A stretch of 24,092 nucleotides of DNA. It comes from CAYXVJ01 sp050309435. GTDB taxonomy: Bacteria; Bacillota; Clostridia; Saccharofermentanales; Fastidiosipilaceae. The translations under genes and the position numbers were made by a program. Shown piece after piece: positions 15,135 to 23,075 of this stretch. Under the pieces are notes generated by a model. That model saw only the letters and a program-made list of their open reading frames with translations, did no database searches and was not told where the DNA came from. How positions within the stretch are numbered: the first letter of the stretch is position 1; the number at the start of each line of letters is the position of its first letter. The DNA is taken from the NCBI GenBank assembly GCA_050309435.1, contig JBNRMJ010000014.1:1-24092 (forward strand), given 5' to 3'.

Positions 15135-16844
15135 TTATCTGACTTTTCTCTTTTCTCTTTCGACGGCTTCCATCGCTTCGGTTTTACTACCGGTGGTAGA
15201 GCGAATCGAGAAGGCAATATTGACCATATGGTCGGATATTCTCTGGAGAGAGAAGAGCACGGAATAAATGCTCTTCGATACTTCGACAGGATACATGCCG
15301 GAACCCAGGCGTACAACATGCTCGTTACGCGTAGCGGAAATCAACTTCTTGATTTTTCTGTGCAGCTTCGCGATGGCTCTGAAGTTCTCCGTTCTGTTAT
15401 TGGCGAAAGCATCGAAGCCTAGTTCGAACATCTCGGAAATTAACTTGTAGATTGTGGTCAGTTCTTCTTTCGTCTGATCCAGGAAATGAACTTCGCTCTT
15501 TTTCATGTAGTTGGTTTCTTTGGCCACGAGAACGGCGTAATCGCCCAGACGCTCGATGTCGTTGGTTACATGGTGGAGACCGCCGATTAATTTCGCGTTA
15601 TCCGCGGATTTCGTCACTGAGGAAATCTTAATGAAATAGCTTGTAACTTTATTCGTCAGGAGGTCGAGTCTGTCTTCGACTTCGTTGATCTTGTCGATTT
15701 CGCTTGTATCCTCGTTAAGCAATGAGTTAAACGCGCGATCGATATTGTCTTTAGCCAGAATCGTCATATCGCGAAGTTCCTTTAGCGATTGCTCGATGGC
15801 GACCGCAGGGGTTTTCAGGAAATGGTCGTCGATGTACAAGGCTTCTTCTTCGACCTCTGTTTTGTCCTTGATGGTTCGTTCGACGAAGTTTACCAGCGGA
15901 TCGAGGAAGATGAGTAAAATTAAAGTATAGACTGTATTGTAGATAAGATTGAAGGTAGCCAGACTGAACTGAGGCTGTGCCGAGAATAGTCTGTCGAAAA
16001 CGGCGACAATCGGAGCTCTCAGCAGCATCAGAATTATCGTAAAGGATACGGCACCGATGACACTGGTCAGGACGTGGAACAAGGCGATGCGTTTACCTCT
16101 GGCGTTCGTGCTTAGCGAGGCCATGATACCGTCGCTGCAGGTCCCGATGTTGGCACCCATCACGAGGAAGAATGACTGACCGATGTCCTTGATAACGCCG
16201 GTCGCCAGAAATGCGATGAAGATACCGGTCGCTGCCGTGGACGATTGGATGATAGCAGTAAAGAGAATGCCCAGAATGACCAGCAGGACAGGACTGTGCA
16301 TGATGTCGTACTTGAAAACTTTCGACAGCTGAATGCCCAGGGTCGAGTCCGCGCCGCCGATCGCCGTTTCCATGACTTCCATACCGATAAACAACATACC
16401 GAAGCCGATTAAGAAAGGAGCGAATTTATTCAGTTTCTCGTTACTGGTGGAAAAAACGATCATGACACCAATAAACGATAAAGCGGCAAAGACGGAGCTC
16501 ATGCTGAATCCGCCTTTATCAATGCCGGATAATGCAAACATGAAGGCCGTAAGCGTCGTGCCGACCTTGGCTCCGAGGATGAAGCCTGCACCTTGTTTAA
16601 CAGTAACGATATTGGCGTGAGCCAGGCCGACTGTCATGATCGACGTGGCAGAAGAAGATTGTACAAGAGCGGTAGAACCGATACCGATGCCGTAATTGAC
16701 AACTCTGTTTCTATCCAGCCTCTTAAAGAGGTTTCGAACCCCCGGACCTGCACTCTGTTCCAGGCTCGAGCTCATCTGCTTCATACCGAACATGAAGACA
16801 GCGACTCCGCCCAACATCAGCAGAAGATCCATTAATATATCCAT
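15135..16844 (-). CDS. Na+/phosphate cotransporter with C-terminal PhoU-like domain
   Basis: A 569-residue NptA/YjbB-type (PF02690) protein. The two inverted-repeat transport units are visible: VQSSSATS (61-68) with GAKVGTT (91-97), and IQSSTAATG (199-207) with GANIGTC (230-236). About eight hydrophobic helices end near residue 316. Residues about 345-545 form a helical PhoU-like domain (IEQSLKELRDMTILAKDNID; HHVTNDIERLGDYAVLVAKE), which in related proteins modulates transport. It imports or exports phosphate using the Na+ gradient. GGGAG lies 8 bases before the ATG. The gene is monocistronic, with Pho-box-like repeats 100-130 bases upstream. Confidence 0.92.
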   Translation of the reverse strand: MDILMDLLLMLGGVAVFMFGMKQMSSSLEQSAGPGVRNLFKRLDRNRVVNYGIGIGSTALVQSSSATSIMTVGLAHANIVTVKQGAGFILGAKVGTTLTAFMFALSGIDKGGFSMSSVFAALSFIGVMIVFSTSNEKLNKFAPFLIGFGMLFIGMEVMETAIGGADSTLGIQLSKVFKYDIMHSPVLLVILGILFTAIIQSSTAATGIFIAFLATGVIKDIGQSFFLVMGANIGTCSDGIMASLSTNARGKRIALFHVLTSVIGAVSFTIILMLLRAPIVAVFDRLFSAQPQFSLATFNLIYNTVYTLILLIFLDPLVNFVERTIKDKTEVEEEALYIDDHFLKTPAVAIEQSLKELRDMTILAKDNIDRAFNSLLNEDTSEIDKINEVEDRLDLLTNKVTSYFIKISSVTKSADNAKLIGGLHHVTNDIERLGDYAVLVAKETNYMKKSEVHFLDQTKEELTTIYKLISEMFELGFDAFANNRTENFRAIAKLHRKIKKLISATRNEHVVRLGSGMYPVEVSKSIYSVLFSLQRISDHMVNIAFSIRSTTGSKTEAMEAVEREKRKVR

Positions 16845-16946
16845 TTTGCTACTCCCTGATTATTTTCTATCGCTAACTATTTTACCTTATTACATAAACA
16901 GCTGCTAACCAGAAGTTTGACGTCGAAGAGGTCATGGATTGGGTTA

Positions 16947-16972
16947 TTTAACCTAATCTTAACGAGTTAACC
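16947..16972 (-). promoter_or_regulatory. Pho-box-like direct repeats upstream of the Na/Pi cotransporter
   Basis: On the minus strand three TTAA(C/G/A) half-sites occur close together: TTAACT, TTAAGA and TTAAAT. The last two are exactly 11 bases apart, the spacing of Firmicute PhoP binding sites (TTAACA-like); the first is offset by 8. A TAAAAT candidate -10 lies downstream (16879-16884 in + coordinates) with no good -35, which would suit an activated promoter. Inference only. Confidence 0.3.
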
Positions 16973-17025
16973 TGTATTTAATAATACATTACACACTGTA
17001 TCTTATGTACTTTTCGTTCAGTTAA

Positions 17026-17895
17026 TCATAAAGTGAAATACATTTCATACTGAGATAAGGCTTCTCTGGAGAAATTCAAGTGCCGGACGAAACCGGTCAG
17101 ACCCGCATTATTCGGGAAATTGATCGCCAGTTTATTTATCTGAAGCTCATCTATAACATGGCAAAGAAGAGCCCGGGCCAGTCCCTTGTTTCGTTCTTCC
17201 GGATTCACCCATAAAAGACTGATTTTACCGCCGCCGGTGATCGAAAGTCCGCCTGCTAAACGACCATCGCGATAGAGTCCGAAATGCATGTGGTTGCTGC
17301 TCCGTGCGATATAGTCGAAATCATTTTGCCAGTTGACATGTATGTCATGGAGTTTTGCTTCCAGTCTTTTTATCTCATCGAAGTCTACACGTTGTATTGC
17401 ATATCCTGCAGGCAGATCTCCGCGGATGGCGGAAGGATCGCCGTGCGAGAAATATACGAGCTCGTATACTTTCTCATAAGAATTTTTCTCGTAGAATCGG
17501 ATCGCCCGATCGTTACCCCGGATGACTTCGAGGAAGAGCTGTTTACAGTTGTTTTCCAGAGCGATTCCCTTATGTAAGTCAAAGAGTTTGGCGGCTATTC
17601 CCTGTCTGCGATAATCCGGATGAATACAGAGCGTTCCGCAACGAAGTGTTTTGATACCTTCGTAGATTTTCATGCCGCCAAGAATCAGGCCGACGCTTAC
17701 TGTATCGTCGAAGGCGATGAATGAGTATTCACGGCTGTTGCCTTCGGCCCCGAAAAAGCGCTCGATAAAGACCTCTCGGGGAATGTCAAACTTGATCATA
17801 TAGTCGGAAAAACCGCTTTGAAAAGCCTGATAGATGGCCTCGTCGGATACTTCTTTGCAATTTTTATAACTTATCACCTTGTAGCCTCGATTCAT
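17026..17895 (-). CDS. Tandem-domain GNAT acetyltransferase
   Basis: A 289-residue protein with two GNAT folds. The first, about residues 8-155, carries RCGTLCIHPDYRRQGIAAKL (85-104; RRQGIA loop) and NDRAIRFYEKNSYEKV. The second, about 167-289, carries ISLLWVNPEERNKGLARALL (RNKGLA loop) and NNAGLTGFVRHLNF. Both keep the acetyl-CoA loop, so either could be catalytic. The ATG overlaps the upstream cupin stop by ATGA, so it is translationally coupled. Substrate unknown. It is the last gene of the cupin-GNAT pair. Confidence 0.88.
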   Translation of the reverse strand: MNRGYKVISYKNCKEVSDEAIYQAFQSGFSDYMIKFDIPREVFIERFFGAEGNSREYSFIAFDDTVSVGLILGGMKIYEGIKTLRCGTLCIHPDYRRQGIAAKLFDLHKGIALENNCKQLFLEVIRGNDRAIRFYEKNSYEKVYELVYFSHGDPSAIRGDLPAGYAIQRVDFDEIKRLEAKLHDIHVNWQNDFDYIARSSNHMHFGLYRDGRLAGGLSITGGGKISLLWVNPEERNKGLARALLCHVIDELQINKLAINFPNNAGLTGFVRHLNFSREALSQYEMYFTL

Positions 17896-18377
17896 TTATT
17901 TTCTTCATTCCCCGTGACGGGGTCTTTATCCCATAAACGAAGCAGAGAAAGCAGATGAAGGACTTCGTTCCATTCGTCGGGATCACCCGGACGCAGATCC
18001 GCTTGCTGATTGTGAGGATACGAACCCAGAATGCAGTAATTCGGCGAGTGATCGATGTTCTTGTGAGCGACTCCCGCGGGAATCAGCACGGCATCGCCGG
18101 CTTCCAGCTTGAACTCGGGTCCGTTCGGACCGCCGAACTGCACGATGACCCAACCTCTTGCACAGCCCAGAGCTTCATGGGCTTCGGCATGGAAGTGGTG
18201 AAAGTTGAAAATGCCGTTGATCCACGGAAGAGACCAGCCGTTAGCCGTGAAACGTTTCCGGAATTTGGCATCGAGAGCTGTATCTGCTTTATCGAACACC
18301 GCTTGATACAGGCGCAAGTCAATTTCGCTTCCGGGAAATGGCTTGTCGGATCCGATCCTTACATACTTGATATCCAT
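17892..18377 (-). CDS. Cupin-domain protein, YjlB-like
   Basis: A 161-residue single cupin resembling Bacillus YjlB. The first cupin motif is GIFNFHHFHAEAHEALGCARGWVIVQFGG (about 55-83); the second is LEAGDAVLIPAGVAHKNI (91-108). Together they offer His61/63/67-type and His105 metal ligands. The family is thought to bind sugars or small metabolites; its reaction is not established. GGAGG lies about 9 bases before the ATG at 18377. It overlaps the tandem-GNAT gene by 4 bases. The amidase ends 79 bases upstream without a strong terminator. Confidence 0.85.
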   Translation of the reverse strand: MDIKYVRIGSDKPFPGSEIDLRLYQAVFDKADTALDAKFRKRFTANGWSLPWINGIFNFHHFHAEAHEALGCARGWVIVQFGGPNGPEFKLEAGDAVLIPAGVAHKNIDHSPNYCILGSYPHNQQADLRPGDPDEWNEVLHLLSLLRLWDKDPVTGNEENK

Positions 18378-18456
18378 TCCTATTGCCCTCCGATCGTGTA
18401 TTGCCAGGGGTTTTATTGTAGCCTCCGGTCGTTAAGATAAGCTTTGGCTACCGCTG

Positions 18457-19794
18457 CTATGCGATGTTTGGTTCGGGCCTTGTCACACCTTCGCAATACC
18501 CTTCGATTGTCCGGGCTGCTGATAGTAAGCGTCGTTCGTTCGCTCCGTATAAAATCATGCCGCGCGGCGTGTTGTCATCGGCCATGGCTAGTCTGAGAGC
18601 TACGGACGGCAGGCCTGTGAAGTGCATGATATTGCAGGGTCCGGTCATTAAACAGGCGTCATAAGCTGCCAAACTTGCCATCACTTCGCTGCGAAGTCTC
18701 CTGCGTTCGCTTAAAGCTTCGCGATACGACAGGTCATTTGTCTTCTCGGAGACCGGATCCAGCGCATGACGCAGATATGCATCTCCGTATTTCATCATGA
18801 GTTGCGCATTTTCTTCATAATAATCAACGATTTCCGCAAGCGTCTTCAATCGTGCATGGGATGCGGACAAGTACGCTTCGAGATCTCGCTTGAACTCCCA
18901 GCGCATAATCACTTTCTGGTAAGGGGTATACGGATGACTGAGTTCGTCGACTTTAACGCCATCTGCCATCAGCGAGGTAAGCAACGAGTCATAGCGGGCG
19001 AGCTGGTCTTCTGAAAGCTGATCACGATTGAAAACATTCACAGCCAGGCGAATTTCCCGTGGTTCTTTCGCTTCAAGAGGCATCAGTTTTTTATCGCGCA
19101 TGCAGGAGTAGAGCAGAACAGCATCCGCCAGATCACGCGTAATCGGTCCGGCGCTGTCAAGGGTTCTTGCTATCGGTATAATCCCCTCAGAGGATAAAGA
19201 ACCATGTGCCGGTTTTAGTCCCGTCACACCGTTTTCAGTGGCACATCCAACGATCGAGAAGGATGTATCCGTTCCGATTGCCGCCGCACACAAGCCTGCC
19301 GACATCGCCACGGCCGACCCCGTACTCGAACCGCTCGGGTTCTTGGCGGGAGCGTAGGCGTGTTTCATATAGCCGCCCCGGGAGCTGTATCCGCCCGGCA
19401 TCTTTTCTGCCGTATAGTTGGCAAACTCGGTCATGTTTGTTTTTCCCAGAATTACTGCGCCGTTGCGACGCAGATTGCTGATAATTCGGGCATCTCTCGA
19501 AGCAAGATTGTCTGATAGAGCGAGGCTTCCGGCCGTCGTATGAAGACCTTTGACATCGATATTGTCTTTGACCAAAACAGGGAGGCCGAAGAACGCTCCG
19601 GTTCGATCAGCCTTACCGGCATCCAGCTCCCGGGCCTCTTGAACCGCATTCTCGTTTAACTCGGCTATCGTGTTGAGACCGCCTTTGCCATCTAGTGTAT
19701 CGATACGATTTAAATAGTAACGCGTAAGCTCTTCTGCTCCAAGCCGTCTGTTCTTTATTTCCCGGGCCAGATCGGTCGCAGACATTAATAACAT
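18457..19794 (-). CDS. Amidase-signature family hydrolase
   Basis: A 445-residue amidase-signature enzyme, related to GatA-like and Bacillus amidases, that hydrolyses carboxamides. The Ser-cisSer-Lys triad is present: Lys76 in LPVLVKDNID, Ser156 in PSGSSTGS and Ser180 in GTDTSFSIVG. The 24-residue gap from cis-Ser to the nucleophile matches the family. Two Gly residues before the nucleophile (usual GTDTGGS) are Ser178-Phe179 here, and the following Arg is Val182. Conserved ATENGVTGLKP and PRGMILYG-type ends support an intact fold. GGAGGAAGGTGG precedes the ATG at 19794; a second ATG three codons on is less well placed. A candidate promoter lies at 19867-19895. Confidence 0.9.
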   Translation of the reverse strand: MLLMSATDLAREIKNRRLGAEELTRYYLNRIDTLDGKGGLNTIAELNENAVQEARELDAGKADRTGAFFGLPVLVKDNIDVKGLHTTAGSLALSDNLASRDARIISNLRRNGAVILGKTNMTEFANYTAEKMPGGYSSRGGYMKHAYAPAKNPSGSSTGSAVAMSAGLCAAAIGTDTSFSIVGCATENGVTGLKPAHGSLSSEGIIPIARTLDSAGPITRDLADAVLLYSCMRDKKLMPLEAKEPREIRLAVNVFNRDQLSEDQLARYDSLLTSLMADGVKVDELSHPYTPYQKVIMRWEFKRDLEAYLSASHARLKTLAEIVDYYEENAQLMMKYGDAYLRHALDPVSEKTNDLSYREALSERRRLRSEVMASLAAYDACLMTGPCNIMHFTGLPSVALRLAMADDNTPRGMILYGANERRLLSAARTIEGYCEGVTRPEPNIA

Positions 19795-19866
19795 AAAACC
19801 ACCTTCCTCCGGAGCATAATGCCGACAGCCTCTACTCGTGGTTCCTTTTTCATAAGTTTTGATTTC

Positions 19867-19895
19867 ATTTTAGCGAATATAAGATCACATGGTAA
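19867..19895 (-). promoter_or_regulatory. Candidate promoter for the amidase gene
   Basis: On the minus strand TTACCA (19890-19895) and TAAAAT (19867-19872) are separated by exactly 17 bases: four of six and five of six consensus matches. The -10 lies about 70 bases before the amidase ATG. The rest of the 19795-19996 gap holds a terminator and nothing else I recognise. Confidence 0.5.
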
Positions 19896-19935
19896 GTGTC
19901 ATATGTATAACAATTGATCAGCGCAAAAGACGATA

Positions 19936-19962
19936 AAGCGGACGATATATGGCCGTCCGCTT
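19936..19962 (-). terminator. Terminator downstream of the FAD-oxidase pseudogene
   Basis: AAGCGGACG (19936-19944) pairs perfectly with CGTCCGCTT (19954-19962), a 9-base stem with a 9-base loop. On the minus strand it is followed by TTATCGTCTTTT. It still marks the 3' end of the decayed gene. Confidence 0.75.
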
Positions 19963-19996
19963 CTGTCTGTGCCGAGTCACGAATCAGAACGAATTC

Positions 19997-21113
19997 CTAA
20001 TCGAGCGAGAGATTCAAACAATAGGAAAAAAGGTTATCGGGATCATGAAGTCTTTTTAGGCCAGCCAATCTCTCAAGCGCTTCAGACGAATAAATCGTGC
20101 GAGCCGAATTCCATTTATCTTCACCGGCCAGGAAGTTCAGGTATGCCGATCCTGTACAGCATGATTAAATCTCCGAGCGAATCTGCTCCAGAATTCTCGC
20201 AAACATCGTCATGAATGCCGGATTTGGCACGAGCCCGATCAATTTAAGGATATATGGAGCATCCTGGAGATGATTTGGCATTAGACTTCGATCTGCTCTA
20301 GCTAAAGCTCCCCCGCCTTGATGAATCTCGGTAATCTGTAAGGGATGGGGACTGTCGCCGGGTATGCTCCACCTAATAAGCGAGTCGATTACTTCATCGG
20401 ACAATTCGCTTAGAACCATACTGCTAAGTTTGGCCGGCATCGGATCCTCGGGATCCATGCTGATCCTGTCCGACATCCCAAAGGGCAAAGGCCCGAAAAG
20501 ATTGATCGGCGGCTCTTTCCACTCCAGCCAGCTGCGGATCTCCGCTTCGCCGTATTCGAGCTTCCCGACATAACAGCCGCGAACCGTAACGAAAGACTTC
20601 GCGTCTGACCGTAAGTAGTTTGCCTTCTGCAGTCACTAGTTCATATGAGATTACGCTGTCTTGAGCCAGACCGTATTTACGGGCGAGCCAGCCCATTCCT
20701 CCGCCCAGGGTGTAGCCCACGGCTCCGACCGAAGACGAGGAACCGAGCAGGGGAGCCAGGCCTGCCTCATGGCTCTTGTTCAAAACATCTTTCCAACGGG
20801 CTCCGGCTTCCACGCGGGCCGTTCTTCTTTCGGGATCGATGCGGACATCATTCAGGTCCGATACGACGATAAGCATGTTGTCGTTAGCCGGTAAAGCAAT
20901 CCCGTGGCCGGTATTCGTCACGGCTGCTTTTAAACGATTATCACGGGCAAAACGAACCCCCGAGACGATATCTTCGCGATCCTTGGCCATTATGATGAGC
21001 CTGGGCCGCTGATCGATTGTCAATTCCCATGGCGTACGCACTGTATCGTAGCCTGCACTTGTCGCCGTCAGGACCTCGCCTTTAACCGCAGATTGTAAAA
21101 CCTTCAGATCCAT
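19997..21113 (-). pseudogene. Broken FAD-binding oxidoreductase (berberine bridge enzyme-like)
   Basis: GGGAGGGG lies 7 bases before the ATG at 21113. The N-terminal FAD-binding (PCMH-type) half is intact: RPRLIIMAKDREDIVSGVRF, TNTGHGIALP, and VGYTLGGGMGWLARKYGLAQ, through ELVTAEGKLLTV. Near 20608 the sequence jumps frame into the C-terminal substrate domain (SDAKSFVTVRGCYVGKLEYG, then LEWKEPPINLFGPLPFGMSD). By comparison with family proteins, about 80-90 residues (NPDLFWALRGGGG region onwards) are missing, so this is a deletion that also shifts the frame. At 20165-20167 a TAA interrupts the second frame. The same frame continues with SAYLNFLAGEDKWNS and LKRLHDPDNLFSYCLN to TAG at 19997-19999, the normal family C-terminus including the NFL and DPxNLF motifs. 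It cannot make a working enzyme. Confidence 0.9.
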
Positions 21114-21239
21114 CTATGTACCCCTCCCGGATGACTTGCTTCGATGACGGATAGATACTAAAAGTTGTGGTAAAACACTGCTTCTATTATGCGGTCAGGG
21201 GTTAACAAATGTATATTCGAAAAGTGACGGTCCGTTAGC

Positions 21240-21824
21240 TTAACGATTAAGAAGACGAGCACAAATTTCTTGGAGGACGGGTACGACTTCGCTGTTAAAC
21301 CACGGGTTTTGCTTGAACCAGCCTCCGTTTCGCGGCGAAGGATGAACCAGAGGCAGATATTCCGGTAGATATTGTCTGAAGTTCCTAACCGTTTCAGTCA
21401 GGCTTTTCTCCCTGCGATCTCCCAAATAGCGCTTTTGAGCATAGCTGCCGATCAGAATCATGATTTCTAGTTCCGGCATTTCTTTCATCAAGCGGGGGTG
21501 CCATTTTTCGGCGAATTCTTTTCTGGGCGGCAGGTCTCCCGACTTGCCTTTTCCGGGATAGTAAAAGTCCATCGGTAAATGAGCAATTAGATTCGATTCA
21601 TAAAATACGTCACGGGATATACCCATCCACTCGCGAAGTCTGTCTCCGCTTAAATCGTTCCAAAACAGCCGGCTCTCCTGTGCTTTCCGTCCCGGAGCCT
21701 GACCGACAATAACAATGCGCGCTTCCGAATTGGCACTAAATAAAGGTTCGATTCCCAGAGATGTATAGCCGGTATTGGCTTCATCGTTCATAATTTCTTC
21801 TTTAATCTTGTCAAAAAGATTCAT
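21240..21824 (-). CDS. Uracil-DNA glycosylase superfamily protein
   Basis: A 194-residue protein of the UDG fold (PF03167). Motif A is VGQAPGRKAQES (40-51) followed by FWNDLSGDRLREWMG (54-68). The C-terminal DNA-binding loop is HPSPRNGGW (161-169). FYYPGKGKSGDLPPRKE (87-103) marks the subgroup usually annotated only as uracil-DNA glycosylase family. It may excise uracil or another deaminated base; activity is inferred. GAGAGGA lies 8 bases before the ATG. The start overlaps by ATGA the stop of a possible 44-codon small ORF that carries a perfect palindrome. Confidence 0.85.
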   Translation of the reverse strand: MNLFDKIKEEIMNDEANTGYTSLGIEPLFSANSEARIVIVGQAPGRKAQESRLFWNDLSGDRLREWMGISRDVFYESNLIAHLPMDFYYPGKGKSGDLPPRKEFAEKWHPRLMKEMPELEIMILIGSYAQKRYLGDRREKSLTETVRNFRQYLPEYLPLVHPSPRNGGWFKQNPWFNSEVVPVLQEICARLLNR

Positions 21825-21955
21825 ACATCGTATCCTCTCGAAAGCCCGAGCGGATGACCATCCGCTCTTACATCGGCAGCTGCTTCGCTATCCGTGCTAT
21901 TTGGCTCTTCAATCAATAATGTAGCGAGCAGATACTCATTAATATTAAACTCCAT
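21821..21955 (-). CDS. Possible small ORF (44 residues) overlapping the glycosylase start
   Basis: An ATG at 21955 opens 44 codons (MEFNINEYLLATLLIEEPNS, then an Ala/Asp-rich stretch ending RGYDV) that stop in a TGA overlapping the glycosylase ATG as ATGA. That overlap is what translational coupling looks like. Against it, the nearest purine-rich block (GAGG) is about 11 bases from the ATG, I recognise no family, and the upstream sequence looks like decayed coding DNA. It may be a leader peptide, a real small protein or chance. Confidence 0.3.
   Translation of the reverse strand: MEFNINEYLLATLLIEEPNSTDSEAAADVRADGHPLGLSRGYDV
21848..21867. repeat. Perfect 20-base palindromic hairpin before the glycosylase gene
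   Basis: GAGCGGATG at 21848-21856 and CATCCGCTC at 21859-21867 are exact reverse complements separated by 2 bases. The structure ends 24 bases before the glycosylase ATG, just upstream of its ribosome binding site. It does not match the Gram-positive LexA box. No T-run follows on either strand, so it is more like an operator or mRNA leader hairpin than a terminator. Confidence 0.6.
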
Positions 21956-22082
21956 TGTACCGGCACGCCTCTGCCAGTTTCTTCATATAATGTCTGACAG
22001 ATGAATGATCAGTGCCGGAAACGGCCACCAATCCGTATAAATCGTAGGCCCTCACATAAGATATCTCCGACGGCTTAAGGCC
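21945..22082 (-). other. Coding-like fragment without a start, between the Nudix and glycosylase genes
   Basis: On the minus strand one frame is open for 45 codons from a TGA just inside the Nudix 3' end to a TAA at 21945-21947. It reads PSEISYVRAYDLYGLVAVSG and then TDHSSVRHYMKKLAEACRYN, which has the hydropathy of a real alpha/beta or helical domain. The only start codon is a GTG at 22055 (36 codons) with no ribosome binding site. It is probably the remnant of a lost gene. An AsnC-type ligand-binding or a transposase helix-turn-helix origin both came to mind, but neither is supported. Confidence 0.3.
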
Positions 22083-22563
22083 TCAGTTCATCAATGAATT
22101 TTTGAATTCGTCTGGTCACCAGTTCCGTTGGCTTCATGGCTTTGAGCTTATCTTTAGAAACCCACTGATATGCGGAAGTCTCTCCCTCTTGTAAAATGAT
22201 CTTGTCTTTCGGCCGGTTCGTTATGCAGAGAAATTCCACGAAAATCGTATGACTCTTATGATTAACTACCATGCCGAGTTCTGTTAGTTCGCCGGATTGA
22301 ATGCCTGTTTCTTCTTCCAGCTCTCTGAGTGCACAGGCAAGGGCATCCTCGCCCTCCAGAGCGGAACCTCCGGCTGTAGCCTCCCACAATCCGCCATAAT
22401 GTTTATTATCGGAGCGCTGCATCAGGAGATAGTCTCCATCTGTATGTCTGACGATAACATCGCTCACCAGATGAAACAGTCCGTCGGGAATTCTTTTTCC
22501 TCGAATCAGCGTTATTCCTTCGACGATCTTGAAGTTCTCGTCATATGCATCCCATCTTTCCAT
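22075..22563 (-). CDS. Nudix hydrolase
   Basis: A 162-residue Nudix protein. The Nudix box is complete: G66, E72, then R80-E81, E84-E85 and G87 in GSALEGEDALACALRELEEE followed by TGI, matching Gx5Ex7REUxEExGU. These residues bind the divalent metal for pyrophosphate hydrolysis of nucleoside-diphosphate compounds. The N-terminal LIRGKRIPDGLFHLVSDVIV and the YLLMQRSDNKHYGGLWEATA strand-loop resemble the isopentenyl-diphosphate isomerase-like/YfcD group. The ATG at 22563 was chosen over an in-frame TTG two codons upstream because AGGTGG sits 6 bases before it. The YbaK-type gene ends 30 bases upstream, so they may be co-transcribed. Confidence 0.9.
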   Translation of the reverse strand: MERWDAYDENFKIVEGITLIRGKRIPDGLFHLVSDVIVRHTDGDYLLMQRSDNKHYGGLWEATAGGSALEGEDALACALRELEEETGIQSGELTELGMVVNHKSHTIFVEFLCITNRPKDKIILQEGETSAYQWVSKDKLKAMKPTELVTRRIQKFIDELRP

Positions 22564-22592
22564 ATTCAACCACCTCTTTTCCGCCTTTTACT

Positions 22593-23075
22593 TTAAATGT
22601 CGACGATGTAAACCGGATTTCCATGTTCTTCTATAATCGAAAGCAGATCCCGGCACGCCAGAAAAATGGTAGCCGTATTGTCGTTTGGATGACAAGCGAT
22701 CAAACCATCACGCAGATCTGAATCCAGGTAAAACTCAACCGTCTTCTTTTCATCGTTTAGCAAGCCCAGGGGTGTGACGGAACCAGGTGTTAATCGCAGT
22801 AGTTCGAATAAGTCTTCGGCGGAGGCCAAGCTTAGAGCTCGTGCGTTGTTTACCCGGTGAAAGTCTCTCAGATCTACCCGTTTTTCGCCTTTTACCGTGA
22901 TTAAAGAGTATCGGCTTTTCTTCTTGTCCCGGACAAAAAGGTTCTTGGCATTTGCTTCCGGATAAGGCAGAGCCAGATTGTCCAGATCGTTCATGTTATA
23001 AACGGCCTTATGCTCCGCTATTTCGTAAGGGATTCCTTTACTGCTTAAATATGCGTATATTTCTTCTTTATTCAT
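22593..23075 (-). CDS. YbaK/ProX-type aminoacyl-tRNA deacylase
   Basis: A 160-residue protein of the YbaK/prolyl-tRNA editing family, the PrdX/ProX branch, which clears mischarged tRNA-Pro (typically Ala- or Cys-tRNA) in trans. Evidence: IPYEIAEHKAVYNMNDLD (15-32), AKNLFVRDKKKSRYSLITVK with the conserved Lys44, LTPGSVTPLGLLND (95-108) and HPNDNTATIFL (129-139). Length is normal. AAGG lies 8-9 bases before the ATG at 23075. The reading frame stays open 28 codons further upstream, without any start codon, to a TGA at 23160-23162 and then continues to an ATG at 23228 (separate entry). Confidence 0.9.
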   Translation of the reverse strand: MNKEEIYAYLSSKGIPYEIAEHKAVYNMNDLDNLALPYPEANAKNLFVRDKKKSRYSLITVKGEKRVDLRDFHRVNNARALSLASAEDLFELLRLTPGSVTPLGLLNDEKKTVEFYLDSDLRDGLIACHPNDNTATIFLACRDLLSIIEEHGNPVYIVDI

